Source: Saccharicrinis sp050589685 (GTDB lineage Bacteria; Bacteroidota; Bacteroidia; Bacteroidales; Marinilabiliaceae). Taken from it: a DNA stretch of 64,000 bases. Below the pieces are notes generated by a model. The model was not told the DNA's origin and did not search any database. It saw nothing but the letters and a program-made list of their open reading frames with translations. Position 1 is the first letter of the stretch, and every line of letters begins with the position of its first letter. The stretch covers positions 62,001 through 126,000 of the forward strand of contig NZ_JBNGOS010000001.1 of NCBI RefSeq assembly GCF_050589685.1. The letters run 5' to 3'. Position numbers and translations under genes: made by a program. Of this stretch, positions 21,301 to 30,583 are shown piece by piece.

Positions 21301-21426
21301 ATATTAAACCTGGATTACGGTATGGCCGGTATTGGTGGAGACACCAGTTGGGGAGCAACGCCTCATTTAATCTATCAATTGCTAAGGAGGGAATATAGCT
21401 GGGGTTATGTGATTACTCCGTTTTAG
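18322..21426 (+). CDS. GH2 beta-galactosidase (LacZ-like)
   Basis: About 1034 residues from ATG at 18322, which opens a signal peptide (MIRFLRILTTVVLMCMSIHMNGQ); an in-frame TTG at 18286 is less likely. Domain order is that of LacZ: GH2 sugar-binding domain (GKWAFKYSEGP..., LNHPFDFSPNKKPTPP), Ig-like domain, TIM barrel (KGVNRHEHDPVTG), a further Ig-like domain, and a C-terminal beta-galactosidase small-chain domain (EWYGRGPHENYADR). Acid/base Glu482 lies in WSLGNEAGDG and nucleophile Glu545 in IQCEYAHAMGNS. It removes terminal beta-linked galactose, probably in the periplasm. It is the first gene of the plus-strand enzyme operon and the strongest hint that the substrate contains galactose. 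A 7-G run at 20034-20040 is in frame. Confidence 0.95.
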   Translation: MIRFLRILTTVVLMCMSIHMNGQDWKNIQVLQKNRLKASSIIVPASSIEEATKTSLTNSPFYKSLNGKWAFKYSEGPSSRPIDFYKTEFDVTGWDKINVPGNWELQGYGMPMYLNHPFDFSPNKKPTPPVIDFIPEDKNPVGSYRRDFEIPENWDGKDLILHFGAVKSAMYVWVNGKKVGYSQGSKTPAEFDITSFVQKGGNTLAVEVYRWSDGSFLECQDFWRISGIERDVYVYATPKTRVKDFKVSAGLDQNYVNGIFSLDLDVQSQEKNTPVKAEFQLMDGDKTIANSSITLKTKGYQAKAVFNNNINNVKKWSAESPYLYHLIISLKDENDKLIETFGKNIGFRTVEIKNSQLLVNGQPVLVKGVNRHEHDPVTGHYISKELMEQDIRLMKEFNINTVRTCHYPTDPYWYDLCDKYGLYVINEANIESHGLGAALQAPYDYHIADDPAWEKPHLDRIERMYKRDKNHPSIIIWSLGNEAGDGVNFVKAYQWLKEHDSRPVQFEQADNKAHTDIVCPMYATMDEIENYARQIDIYRPLIQCEYAHAMGNSVGNLQDYWDLIEEYPSLQGGCIWDWVDQGILAKDKNGNDYFAYGGDLEKPGTRNDNNFCLNGLVSPVRKPNPHINEVKKVYQNISVLKGHKRGEFFVKNKFFFSNLNNYNLNISVLIDGKIAESTTITDLDIAPQSAKAVAVELPKTENKDVHINFSFVLKKDDGLLKKGHEVAKEQIQIAKASSSEDMAASGKLKVKETEEGWNISTESSSLIFDKAKGTFINLTVNGKEYIKEGPQPDFWRVPVDNDYGFGMVKKLGIWKEQSAKANVSHIDVKEEKGLITFIVTKRMDDVFGDFISTYKINGEGIIQVDHYILFDPNRKTVSIPRVGSQLRLNKEFAQTEWYGRGPHENYADRYTSAFMGTYQSTIDEMYYPYIRPQSNGYRMGVKWMTLSDGNHGLKIRAKNQFCIQAQYYEHDDYGNEVKKQPRHQFDMKKRDYIILNLDYGMAGIGGDTSWGATPHLIYQLLRREYSWGYVITPF

Positions 21427-21475
21427 GATGAAGTTTGAAATGTATAAACGGGAAATCATTTTAATTAACAACTCT

Positions 21476-24400
21476 ATGAAAATAAATATTTGTTTTTTCT
21501 TGGTCCTTCTTGCACCACTTGTTGGTTATAGCCAACCCAATCAAAAGAAAATGAATTTCAACGATGATTGGTATTTTATTCAAGATGATATTTCAGCATA
21601 CAAAACAGCTGAATACGACCATAGTAATTGGCGAAAATTAGATTTACCACACGATTGGTCCATCGAAGGAGAATACGATGAATCTAATCCTATGGGAGGT
21701 ACATGTGGCTATCTGCCAGCCGGAACCGGATACTATCGTAAAACAATAGATATTCCTTCGCACTGGAAAGGAAAAGTAATTAAAATATTGTTTGACGGGG
21801 TTTTTATGAACAGCTCGGTATGGGCTAATGGTCAAAAACTAGGCACTCGTCCTTACGGATGGAGTTCCTTTTCTTATGACATTAGTGATATCGTTAACAC
21901 TTCGAAACAAATAAATTTTGCAGTTCGGGTGGATAATAGTCTGCAACCCTCGGCAAGGTGGTATACCGGAAGCGGCATTTATACCGATACCTGGATTGAA
22001 GTGATGGAACCTGTTCATATTGAACGTGAAGGCGGAATATTTATCAAAACACAAAATAACCAGGTTCATATCTCCACCGAAATAGTCAATCAATCAGAAA
22101 AAGCCGCTAAAGTCATCTTAAAAACACGCATTCTGAATGCGCAGGGACTCGAAGTTTTAAGTGTTTCTGATAAAGTGAAGATCGCCACAGAAAAAAAATC
22201 GCAACTAAGTCAGGATATTCAAATCAAGGATGCAAACCGGTGGTCTCCCAAAAATCCATATTTATATACAGCGGTCAGTGAAGTTTGGAAGGGCAGCCAG
22301 CTGATTGATATCATAGAAACCCGCTTTGGAGTTCGTGATATTGAATGGGTTCCTGAAACCGGGATGTGGCTGAACGGTGAGAATATTAAACTGCAAGGGG
22401 TTTGCAACCACCAGGATGCCGGTGCATTAGGAACAGCAGTTCCGGATAAAATACTTCGTTTTAGAATTGAGCAATTGAAAGGCATGGGTTGTAATGCGAT
22501 TCGAACCGCACATAATCCTCAAACACCAAAGTTTTATGACATGTGTGATGAAATTGGAATGCTCGTGATGGATGAAATATTCGATGGATGGAAAAAGAAA
22601 GCTAAAAATGATTATGGGGCTCACCATTTTTTCGAATGGTGGAAAAAAGATTTAACGGATTGGATGAAACGCGACCGCAATCACCCCTCTGTGGTCATTT
22701 ATAGTGTAGGCAACGAAACGGGAGGACCTGTTGGTAAAGATATTGTGGAACTGTGCCACCAGATTGACCCAACTCGTCCGGTAACATCAGGTCATTCCGG
22801 ATCACAATTTATGGATGTACACGGTGTAAATGGTGCCAGCGAGAGAATCGGTTTTATTGATAACCTTCACAAGGATCGTGTATTTATCGGAACGGAAAAC
22901 ACACACACCTGGCAAGTTCGTGGTTATTACCGAAGTAAAACCTGGTATCGTGACGGTGCACACAAAGCTGGTGTGAGTTTAACCGAGGACTTAACACAAG
23001 AAGAAGTCTTTACGCATGATTGGATTTTAAACGCTGACCGTAACAAAGCGAAGCAAATTTTTAACTCTAGTTACGATAATGCTTATGTACGTTTAAATTC
23101 CAGGGGTAATATTGAGCAAATCAGGGATATACCACACTATGCCGGTTCATTCCGCTGGACAGGTTACGATTATATAGGGGAAGCCAGTTACGTGCATGGC
23201 GGATGGCCCTTTAGAGCTTTTATGGGTGGAGCTATTGACCTGGCAAACTTTGAAAAAGATCTGTATTACTTGTATCAAAGCCAATGGACTACAGAACCTA
23301 TGGCTCATATCCTGCCTCACTGGACCCATCCTACAATAAAAGCGGGAACCGAAATACCGGTTTGGGTCTACTCCAATTGCGATGAAGTAGAACTATTCCT
23401 AAATGGGGAATCGCTGGGACGAAGAAAGCCGGGAAAAACAAGACATGACATGCAATGCGAATGGTTGGTACCCTGGCAACCGGGACAATTAAAAGCTATT
23501 GCATATAAAAATGGCCAAGTTAAAGTTGAAAAAACAGTTAACACGGCTTACCGCCCATATCAAAACAGTCTTTCAATAGATGGGAAAGCACTAAAACCAG
23601 TGGGTAAAGACATTGTTCAGGTACGCGTAACCGCCCAGGATTCTTTACATCATTTTTACCCTTATGGTGAAAACCGTACCTTTTTTAATGTAATTGGACC
23701 AGGTAAAATTCGTGCTTTGGATAATGGGAGCCCTATCGATGTTGAAAAACACTTTGGTGTAGACAACCGCATTGCATTTTATGGGCTTACACGTGCTTAT
23801 ATTGAATCTACAGGTGAACCTGGCGATATCAACCTATTAGCCTCTGCCATTATGGGAGAAAAAAAGCAGATTACCTCCAATATGGTATCCATCGATACGC
23901 AAATTTTAAATTTACGAGGCAAGGCCATTTCTCCGGAAATAAAGATTTATTATACCACTGACGGAAGTACGCCTACAGAAAACAGCCCTGTTTATACCCA
24001 AAGCTTCCCTGTCGAGTTAGGCACAACAGTGCAAGCCTTAGTTGTGGCAGACGGTCAACCTCATCAACTATTGTCGGAACGATTTGCCAACGACGAAGGA
24101 TTTGTTTGGAACGACCTAAAGGAAAATATTGAAAAAACCCCGGGGGGGGATCAGGCCGAAGAAGCCGTATTTGATGGAGCTTCTATATCTAAAAACGGAG
24201 CTGGTTTTAATGGTTCCGGATTTTTAGATTTTGGTAACAACAAAGATGGATTTGTGGAATGGTACCGCGAAAATGATGGTGATGCAGGAATTGAGATTTT
24301 AAATATCAGATATAGCTGCAATACTTCAAACAGCAAAGGTAGAAAGGTCAAGTTGATCGTCAATGGAAAAACGATACAACCTGAATTGCTATTACCGAAT

Positions 24401-24541
24401 ACCGAATCCTGGGGCCAACATTGGGGCACTGTCTCTGTGAAAATAGATATAAAAAGGGGAGCCAATACCATTCGTCTGGTCAATCCCGGAATTGGAGGAG
24501 CATATATCGATGAAATATCTTTTGGAAAATCTGTAAAATAA
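21476..24541 (+). CDS. GH2 glycosidase (beta-galactosidase-like) with C-terminal CHB_HEX-like and CBM-like modules
   Basis: About 1021 residues from ATG at 21476, which begins the signal peptide MKINICFFLVLLAPLVGYSQ; the frame is open from ATG 21428. It has GH2 N-terminal, Ig-like and barrel domains of the DUF4982-type subgroup (LPHDWSIEG, GAGTGYYRK-like LPAGTGYYRK, GVCNHQDAGALGTA). Acid/base Glu414 lies in YSVGNETGG and the likely nucleophile Glu474 in FIGTENTHT. The C-terminal third carries a chitobiase-C-like repeat (YYTTDGSTPTENSPVY) and a terminal beta-sandwich resembling a CBM6/35-type module. It probably hydrolyses a beta-galactosidic or related linkage; GH2 specificity cannot be fixed from motifs. 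An 8-G homopolymer at 24142-24149 lies in the linker before the last module. It begins shortly after the first GH2 stop and is probably co-transcribed. Confidence 0.9.
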   Translation: MKINICFFLVLLAPLVGYSQPNQKKMNFNDDWYFIQDDISAYKTAEYDHSNWRKLDLPHDWSIEGEYDESNPMGGTCGYLPAGTGYYRKTIDIPSHWKGKVIKILFDGVFMNSSVWANGQKLGTRPYGWSSFSYDISDIVNTSKQINFAVRVDNSLQPSARWYTGSGIYTDTWIEVMEPVHIEREGGIFIKTQNNQVHISTEIVNQSEKAAKVILKTRILNAQGLEVLSVSDKVKIATEKKSQLSQDIQIKDANRWSPKNPYLYTAVSEVWKGSQLIDIIETRFGVRDIEWVPETGMWLNGENIKLQGVCNHQDAGALGTAVPDKILRFRIEQLKGMGCNAIRTAHNPQTPKFYDMCDEIGMLVMDEIFDGWKKKAKNDYGAHHFFEWWKKDLTDWMKRDRNHPSVVIYSVGNETGGPVGKDIVELCHQIDPTRPVTSGHSGSQFMDVHGVNGASERIGFIDNLHKDRVFIGTENTHTWQVRGYYRSKTWYRDGAHKAGVSLTEDLTQEEVFTHDWILNADRNKAKQIFNSSYDNAYVRLNSRGNIEQIRDIPHYAGSFRWTGYDYIGEASYVHGGWPFRAFMGGAIDLANFEKDLYYLYQSQWTTEPMAHILPHWTHPTIKAGTEIPVWVYSNCDEVELFLNGESLGRRKPGKTRHDMQCEWLVPWQPGQLKAIAYKNGQVKVEKTVNTAYRPYQNSLSIDGKALKPVGKDIVQVRVTAQDSLHHFYPYGENRTFFNVIGPGKIRALDNGSPIDVEKHFGVDNRIAFYGLTRAYIESTGEPGDINLLASAIMGEKKQITSNMVSIDTQILNLRGKAISPEIKIYYTTDGSTPTENSPVYTQSFPVELGTTVQALVVADGQPHQLLSERFANDEGFVWNDLKENIEKTPGGDQAEEAVFDGASISKNGAGFNGSGFLDFGNNKDGFVEWYRENDGDAGIEILNIRYSCNTSNSKGRKVKLIVNGKTIQPELLLPNTESWGQHWGTVSVKIDIKRGANTIRLVNPGIGGAYIDEISFGKSVK

Positions 24542-24545
24542 GAAA

Positions 24546-26708
24546 ATGAGACTTACGACTATTTTTATTACACTGTTTCTTCTTATTGCCTCTAATCTAC
24601 TGGCGCAGACCGTATCATGCGAAAGCGTATTTTACGATTCTTTTAGCGAAGATGGTGCTTTGCCTGCAGCATGGACCGAATATAACACCAATGGACAGGT
24701 GACTGTAGTAGACGGCAGTCTGGAATTTGATTATACTGCTTCCCTACCGTCAGCTTATCGTACATTTGATGCAGAGACACAAAACTTATCTATTTCATTT
24801 GATGTATCCAGTACAAGAAACTGGGCGAAGTGTAAGTTAAACATACGCTCATCATTTGGCCAATACATAACAGGTTTGATAATTGGGAACGATGGAATAA
24901 AAAACATTCAGTATGCCACGGCCCTTGATGCTTCAAACAATCCAACATCTTATGCCGGATCGTTGCTAGATGGAGTTTACAGTAAAAACACGATTTACTC
25001 TGTTAGCATTGTTATAAATTTTGAAACAAAAACATTGTCCTTTTACCAGGGGGATGTAATCAAAGCTGCAAATGTTGCTTTCCTGGAAGATGCGACAGAT
25101 GTCGCCAAAATTGACATCTCGCAATTATCGATGTACAGTAACGAAGGTCGTTTTTACTTCGATAATATTGAACTGGCTTATCAAGGTATTGATCGTTCCG
25201 GTTTGGCTACGGTTATTTCTGAGGCACAGGATGCGATAAGTGAAGTCATTTTAAGCCCCCAGTATGGCTATACAAAAGAAACCTATCTGGCATTAAAGGA
25301 AAGCATTGAGGATGCGACCCCGTTATTGACAATTTGCGAGGTAACCGAAGTGGAGCTCGCTCAGGCCGAAAATGATGTATTGGCAGCACAAGCTGCCTTT
25401 AATGCATCTTTCATGGATGAACCTGTATTAACACTTTATGCTGATAGTGATTTTTCTGGTATTGAGCGTGAATACAAATGCGGATACTACAACGGTAACC
25501 TCGGTGATTTCGAAGACATTCCTGTGTCTTTTAAACTGGACAGAGGCTATATGGCCACATTTGCCCAAGATGCAGACGGGAAAGGTTTTAGTAAGGTATA
25601 TATCGCTCAGGATGATGACCTGGAAATAATTTTCCCGGAGGAGTTACAGCACAGTATTTCTTTTATGCGCATTAGTCCGTGGTTCGAAAAGCAGAAAAAA
25701 GGAAGTTGTGGTAAAGGGGTGGATGTTCAGGATGCCCTGGGTTCGGAATGGTACTACGCCTGGGGAATGACCAATGGATACAGTACCGCCGAGCGTGAAT
25801 TTGTTCCCATGTCCTGGAGCGGTGGTGATGGCTTTAGCGGCCTATCGGCTACCCGAGCGGCAGGTCAGAATATGGCTTTTAACCACCATTTGGGATTTAA
25901 TGAACCTGACCTGGAAGACCAGTCCAACATGTCAGTAGAACGTGCGCTTGAGGTATATCCAAACTTATTTGCATCAGGACTAAGACTGGGTTCCCCTGCT
26001 GTGTCTCATGGCGGATTGACCTGGATCAATGAATTTATGGATTCCTGTGTGGCAAAAGGTTACCGGGTCGATTTTATTGCTATACACGATTATGTGCGCC
26101 GTTCACCCAAAGGGTACTATGATAGATATAAAGCTCTGCACGATAAATATAATGTGCCTATTTGGGTGACAGAATACAATTACGGTAACCCTGGAATGGG
26201 CTCGCCGGTGATTACAGATGAAGTAGCGTTAGCGAAATTACAAAGCATCAATAACATGATGGACACCTGTTCTTTTATTGAGCGTTATTCCATGTTCTAC
26301 TTTCAACCAAGTGCGGGGCAATTATCTATTTTTGAAACAAGGACGCCCATTGTTTTCAACATAATTGGAGAATATTACAAAGCTCATGAATCTCCATATC
26401 CTTCCTATACTCAGGAAGTATATGAACAAGGTCCCAATATTGGAACCGGTATAGAGACGCAATTAGCTTCAGATGCGAATATTTCCGTGTTTCCTAACCC
26501 TGTAACCAATGGGATAATCAACCTGATGTTCCCGAAGGCCGCACCGAAGGAATTTACGTTGCATCTTTATGATGTTAGTGGCAACGAAGTAATGCTAGTG
26601 CATAATAAAACCCAACTTGATGTCGCTAATTTTAAAAGCGGCTTCTATATGCTTCGTATTGAAAATGCAGAAATAAATGCGGTGCAAAAAATTATGATTC
26701 GGAACTAA
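24546..26708 (+). CDS. T9SS-exported GH128-like (Glyco_hydro_cc) glycosidase, copy 1
   Basis: 720 residues. Signal peptide (1-21). N-terminal beta-sandwich-like module (about 22-215), also found in the next gene and at 33527-36877. Helical FIVAR-like spacer (about 218-290). Candidate beta/gamma-crystallin-like module (about 295-380; LTLYADSDFSG...DIPVSFKL). Catalytic domain of the 'glycosyl hydrolase catalytic core' type (about 385-630), with Glu453 in GFNEPD and Glu543 in WVTEYN. T9SS C-terminal domain (VFPNPVTNG... to KIMIRN). GH128 members studied elsewhere are endo-beta-1,3-glucanases. In this sulfatase- and GH2-rich context the substrate is more likely a sulfated polysaccharide, which is inference. 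It starts 4 bp after the GH2 stop. Confidence 0.8.
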   Translation: MRLTTIFITLFLLIASNLLAQTVSCESVFYDSFSEDGALPAAWTEYNTNGQVTVVDGSLEFDYTASLPSAYRTFDAETQNLSISFDVSSTRNWAKCKLNIRSSFGQYITGLIIGNDGIKNIQYATALDASNNPTSYAGSLLDGVYSKNTIYSVSIVINFETKTLSFYQGDVIKAANVAFLEDATDVAKIDISQLSMYSNEGRFYFDNIELAYQGIDRSGLATVISEAQDAISEVILSPQYGYTKETYLALKESIEDATPLLTICEVTEVELAQAENDVLAAQAAFNASFMDEPVLTLYADSDFSGIEREYKCGYYNGNLGDFEDIPVSFKLDRGYMATFAQDADGKGFSKVYIAQDDDLEIIFPEELQHSISFMRISPWFEKQKKGSCGKGVDVQDALGSEWYYAWGMTNGYSTAEREFVPMSWSGGDGFSGLSATRAAGQNMAFNHHLGFNEPDLEDQSNMSVERALEVYPNLFASGLRLGSPAVSHGGLTWINEFMDSCVAKGYRVDFIAIHDYVRRSPKGYYDRYKALHDKYNVPIWVTEYNYGNPGMGSPVITDEVALAKLQSINNMMDTCSFIERYSMFYFQPSAGQLSIFETRTPIVFNIIGEYYKAHESPYPSYTQEVYEQGPNIGTGIETQLASDANISVFPNPVTNGIINLMFPKAAPKEFTLHLYDVSGNEVMLVHNKTQLDVANFKSGFYMLRIENAEINAVQKIMIRN

Positions 26709-26712
26709 TTGA

Positions 26713-26736
26713 AATAGCTAATCCTTAATAGCTATT
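26713..26736. other. Small hairpin between the two GH128-like genes
   Basis: AATAGCT (26713-26719) pairs perfectly with AGCTATT (26730-26736) across a 10-base loop. It has no U tract and is more likely an mRNA-stability or attenuation element than a terminator. Confidence 0.3.
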
Positions 26737-26762
26737 ACGAACATGAAATTAAAGATTAATCT

Positions 26763-28928
26763 ATGAAATCAAAATCTATTTTAATTCTCACAATACTGAT
26801 TAGCATTCTGTCTATGGCAGATGCCCAAACATGTGGCACTAACATCTTTATCGATGAGTTTAGTACCGATGGAAGCCTTCCGTCAGAATGGACTGAGTTT
26901 AATACATCAGGTCAGGTAACCGTTGATGGTGCCCAATTAAAGTTTGACTACACCGCCGATCAGCCAGGTGCCTATCGTACTTTTACACCGGTGAGTGAGG
27001 AGGTGACCGTATCTTTCGATGTTGAAAGCACCCGTAATTGGGTAAAATGTCGGTTTGATATTTTATCATCGGATGATAAGTATGTAACCAGTATTATGAT
27101 TGGAAATGATGGTGTAGGTAATATCCAGTATGCTACCTCACTGGATGCTTCCCATAGCCCAACTTCCTTTTCCGGATCTTTGGTGGATGGTAGTTATGCT
27201 AAGAACTATACTTATACTATGGCAGCCACCATTGACTTTGAAAATAAAACCATTGATTTTTATGAAGATGGTGCAAAAAAAGCAGGGGCTATATCATTTA
27301 TAGAAACGGCCGGCGACATTGCCAAAGTACGCATCACGCAAATATCTATGTATAGCAGTGAAGGACGCTTCTTTTTTGATAATATAGCTTTGGCTTATCC
27401 GGGGGCTGATCGTTCTGTTCTTTCGGCAGGTATCAATAGCGCTGAAGACCTGACTATTTCAGCGGTAATAAGTCCGCTTTATGGCTACTCGTCTGAATCT
27501 TATGAGGCATTGAAGCTAGCTAAAGAGCAGAGTGAAACAATCCTGAACAATTGCGATGCCATACAGGTGGAAATTGATGCAGCCTCGGCGAACTTGCAAA
27601 CAGCCATTGCGGACTTTGAGAATTCTTTCATAGATGAAAATGTGCTCACGCTTTATTCATCTTCAAGTTCCCAGGGTGATGAAATTTCCTACAGATGTGG
27701 CTACTACAATGGAAACCTGGGTGATTTCGAGGACAAAGCAGTATCTTTTAAACTAGAAAAAGGTTATATGTTAACCGTGGCACAAAATGTAAATGGTAGT
27801 GGTGTAAGCAAGGTGTATGTTGCTGCGGATCATTCATTGGAATTAAATTTCCCTGCAGAACTTCAGCAAAGTATTTCATTTATGAGAGTTGGACCATGGC
27901 GGGATACGAAGAAACGTGGTTCCAGCGGAAAAAGTGATAACAATGATGTGGTACTTGCTTTAAAGTCTGACTGGTTTTACGACTGGGGCAGTGCAGATGT
28001 AAGTATGACAGAATGCGAATATGTAATTATGGACTGGAGTGGTGGTGCCGGCATTGATAAAATGACTACCATGGGAAATAATATGGCCATCACCCATCAT
28101 TTAGCATTTAACGAACCCGATGGTGAGAATCAAGCCAATATGACAGTAGATAAGGCTATTGAGAAATACGAAATTCTGCAAGCTTCAGGCTTACGATTGG
28201 GAGCCCCAGCGGTAACTGATGGCGCAAAAGGCAGGGCATGGCTTGATGAATTTATGCCGAAAGCAATCGCAGCCGGTTACCGTATCGACTTTATCCCGGT
28301 ACACTATTATAAAATTATGTCGGCAGAAAACTTTTACAACTGGCTGAAAGATTTCTACGATCAGTATCAAGTGCCCATTTGGGTAACCGAATGGAATTAT
28401 GGGGATATCTGGGCTGCCAATGAAAAAGACAAAACCGAAGCCCAGGTACTCACCAATGTTCAGGCATACTGCGAGATGATGGATAATGCTGACTTTGTGG
28501 AACGATACTGCATCTTTACCTGGCAACCTTCACAAACTTCAGCCCAAACCGTAATGTCGGTGCGTTATCCGGTAACGCTTAATTCGGTTGGGGAATATTA
28601 TGCCAACCACGAGTCTCCGGTGGCTTATATACAAGAAAATTATGAAAACGGGCCTGATCTGGACACAAGCAATGGTATAAATGAGCTAATGTCTGAGTTT
28701 TCCATTTACCCCAATCCCGTAATAAACGGAATTATTCATTTAGAGATAAGTGATGAATATTATTCGGAAGAATACAATATAAGTATCTGTGATTTATCGG
28801 GGAATGTTCTTTTGAACAAGGTCGTAAAAGAAAAAACAATTGATGTAACCGGATTATCAAAAGGTTTTTATCTGATTAAATTGTATTCGGACAATCAAAT
28901 AACAACCAGAAAGATATTGATAGAATAA
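26763..28928 (+). CDS. T9SS-exported GH128-like (Glyco_hydro_cc) glycosidase, copy 2
   Basis: 721 residues, collinear with the preceding gene over its whole length: signal peptide ending at ADAQ, the shared N-terminal module, helical spacer, beta/gamma-crystallin-like module (CGYYNGNLGDFEDKAVSFKL), catalytic core and T9SS C-terminal domain (IYPNPVINGIIHLE... ISILIE-type end TRKILIE). Candidate catalytic Glu451 lies in AFNEPDGE and Glu543 in WVTEWNYG. The pair is a tandem duplication with clear divergence, suggesting different substrate patterns. The catalytic domain has a lysine/arginine-rich segment (KKRGSSGKSDNN) that could meet acidic sulfate groups (speculative). Its TAA overlaps an ATG (28926-28930) that opens the next reading frame. 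Confidence 0.8.
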   Translation: MKSKSILILTILISILSMADAQTCGTNIFIDEFSTDGSLPSEWTEFNTSGQVTVDGAQLKFDYTADQPGAYRTFTPVSEEVTVSFDVESTRNWVKCRFDILSSDDKYVTSIMIGNDGVGNIQYATSLDASHSPTSFSGSLVDGSYAKNYTYTMAATIDFENKTIDFYEDGAKKAGAISFIETAGDIAKVRITQISMYSSEGRFFFDNIALAYPGADRSVLSAGINSAEDLTISAVISPLYGYSSESYEALKLAKEQSETILNNCDAIQVEIDAASANLQTAIADFENSFIDENVLTLYSSSSSQGDEISYRCGYYNGNLGDFEDKAVSFKLEKGYMLTVAQNVNGSGVSKVYVAADHSLELNFPAELQQSISFMRVGPWRDTKKRGSSGKSDNNDVVLALKSDWFYDWGSADVSMTECEYVIMDWSGGAGIDKMTTMGNNMAITHHLAFNEPDGENQANMTVDKAIEKYEILQASGLRLGAPAVTDGAKGRAWLDEFMPKAIAAGYRIDFIPVHYYKIMSAENFYNWLKDFYDQYQVPIWVTEWNYGDIWAANEKDKTEAQVLTNVQAYCEMMDNADFVERYCIFTWQPSQTSAQTVMSVRYPVTLNSVGEYYANHESPVAYIQENYENGPDLDTSNGINELMSEFSIYPNPVINGIIHLEISDEYYSEEYNISICDLSGNVLLNKVVKEKTIDVTGLSKGFYLIKLYSDNQITTRKILIE

Positions 28929-29020
28929 TGAAAGGAATTAGTGTATTATGTCTTGGATTTATTTCTTTTGTAATTTCTGTTGTGGTACAAAGCATCAAAC
29001 CCCAAAATTTAAGATATAAA

Positions 29021-30565
29021 ATGCAAAAAACATATTTCATACTTGTTGCCTTACTTACTTTCATGGGCAGTTATGCTCAGGATAAGCATCCCAACATTAT
29101 TTTTCTGCTGGCTGATGACCAGCGCGATAATACTTTTGGGGCCATGGGGCATCCACATATCCAAACGCCCCATGTAGATAAACTGATCAATAATGGAGTT
29201 CGTTTCTCAAATACTTATATTGCCGAACCTATTTGTGCACCTAGCAGGGTGGCTTTATTCACAGGGTTAAACGAACGCATGAGCGGAGTCGGTTTTACAT
29301 CTTCCTATAAACTCACCGAAGATCAGTGGGCCCACTCCTATCCTGAAATGCTACGAAAAAATGGTTATTATACCGGATTTATTGGTAAGTTTGGTATGGA
29401 ATATTATACTTTTAAAGGTAAGGCCAAAGCAAAGTTTGATTACTGGAGAGCACATGACGGTTGGGCTAAGTTCTGGCCCAAGACAGCCAGGAATTGTGCT
29501 GAATATTTCGATTCCGGCGAAGATATCATCACCCCTGTGATGGGCGAAAGCATTGTGGAATTTCTGGATGATGTACCCAGTGAAAAACCCTTCTGTTTGT
29601 CTGTTAGTTTCTCGGTTCCTCATGGTAGCCAGATAAAATCCATGTACCCGGGAAATAAAGAGGCGGAGGATTGCATGATTCCGGCCAACGAATACGAAAA
29701 GCTCAAAGGTCACCCATTTTACGATACGCTTTACCGAAACATGAACATTCAAATACCGGAAGAAACGGCTACGGATCCTTATGTTCATATCCCTTACCAG
29801 GTGCTGGATCAGAACAAAGGAAGAGCAACCAAAGTATACAAATACGATTATGATACCATCTCATGTTACGAGCACCATATCCGATACTACCAGCAGATAT
29901 CAGCCATGGACAAGGTAATAGGAGATATGGTGAAAGCTTTGAACGAAAAAGGACTTAGTAAAAACACAGTGATAATTTTTGCCAGTGACCATGGTTTATT
30001 AATGGGTGAATATGGCATGGGTGGCAAAGCGTTATTATATGATTTAACCACTAAAATACCTTGCTTTATATATGACCCGAGATTACCTGCGAAATCAAAA
30101 GGTAAGACAGAAAACAAATTGGTATCAAGCCTTGATATTCCCTCCACCATATTGGATTATGCGGGAATTACCCCTCCCGCTTGCATGCAGGGAGAAAGTC
30201 TGGTTCCTTTGATAAAAGGAAGGAACCGCAAATGGAGAAAAGAGTTGTTTCTGGAAAGTTTATACACAGGACGAGGTAATCCTGTTTGCGAAGGTATTAG
30301 GTTGGGTGATTGGAAATATATACGTATGTTCCAAATTAAAAAAGGAAAATATACTGAAGAAGATTTGAACTTTACCTCAAGGAAGCCGGATTATGAACAA
30401 CTCTTTAATTTAAAAGATGACCCCAATGAGATGAATAACCTGGTAGAAAAATATGATGGGTCCGAAATTCTGGCTAAGTTGAGAAACAAAACCAGCGATC
30501 ATTTTAACAAACAAAATATGGCCCGGGAAAAATATAAGACAAACACCCTAATTATTGAAAGATAA
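29021..30565 (+). CDS. S1-family sulfatase
   Basis: 514 residues from ATG at 29021 (signal peptide MQKTYFILVALLTFMGSYAQ). The frame is open from an ATG at 28928 that overlaps the preceding stop, which could mean translational coupling, but that start would put a second hydrophobic segment in front of the signal peptide. Metal-site strand NIIFLLADDQRDN. Formylglycine motif C-A-P-S-R at Cys72, then LFTGLNERMSG. G-K-F-G-M replaces GKWHLG. Second metal-site segment IFASDHGLLMGE with Asp-His in place of the more common Asp-Asn. It hydrolyses sulfate esters and lies between the T9SS enzymes and a GH29-like gene in the same operon. The C-terminal half is typical of larger S1 sulfatases related to iduronate-2-sulfatase; position specificity is unknown. 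Confidence 0.92.
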   Translation: MQKTYFILVALLTFMGSYAQDKHPNIIFLLADDQRDNTFGAMGHPHIQTPHVDKLINNGVRFSNTYIAEPICAPSRVALFTGLNERMSGVGFTSSYKLTEDQWAHSYPEMLRKNGYYTGFIGKFGMEYYTFKGKAKAKFDYWRAHDGWAKFWPKTARNCAEYFDSGEDIITPVMGESIVEFLDDVPSEKPFCLSVSFSVPHGSQIKSMYPGNKEAEDCMIPANEYEKLKGHPFYDTLYRNMNIQIPEETATDPYVHIPYQVLDQNKGRATKVYKYDYDTISCYEHHIRYYQQISAMDKVIGDMVKALNEKGLSKNTVIIFASDHGLLMGEYGMGGKALLYDLTTKIPCFIYDPRLPAKSKGKTENKLVSSLDIPSTILDYAGITPPACMQGESLVPLIKGRNRKWRKELFLESLYTGRGNPVCEGIRLGDWKYIRMFQIKKGKYTEEDLNFTSRKPDYEQLFNLKDDPNEMNNLVEKYDGSEILAKLRNKTSDHFNKQNMAREKYKTNTLIIER

Positions 30566-30583
30566 TATATAACAAAACACAAT

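Noticed and set aside
28928..29020. ATG at 28928 as the start of the sulfatase
   Set aside because: It overlaps the preceding stop and looks attractive for coupling, but the extension adds a second hydrophobic segment; the ATG at 29021 gives a standard signal peptide. Not fully excluded.
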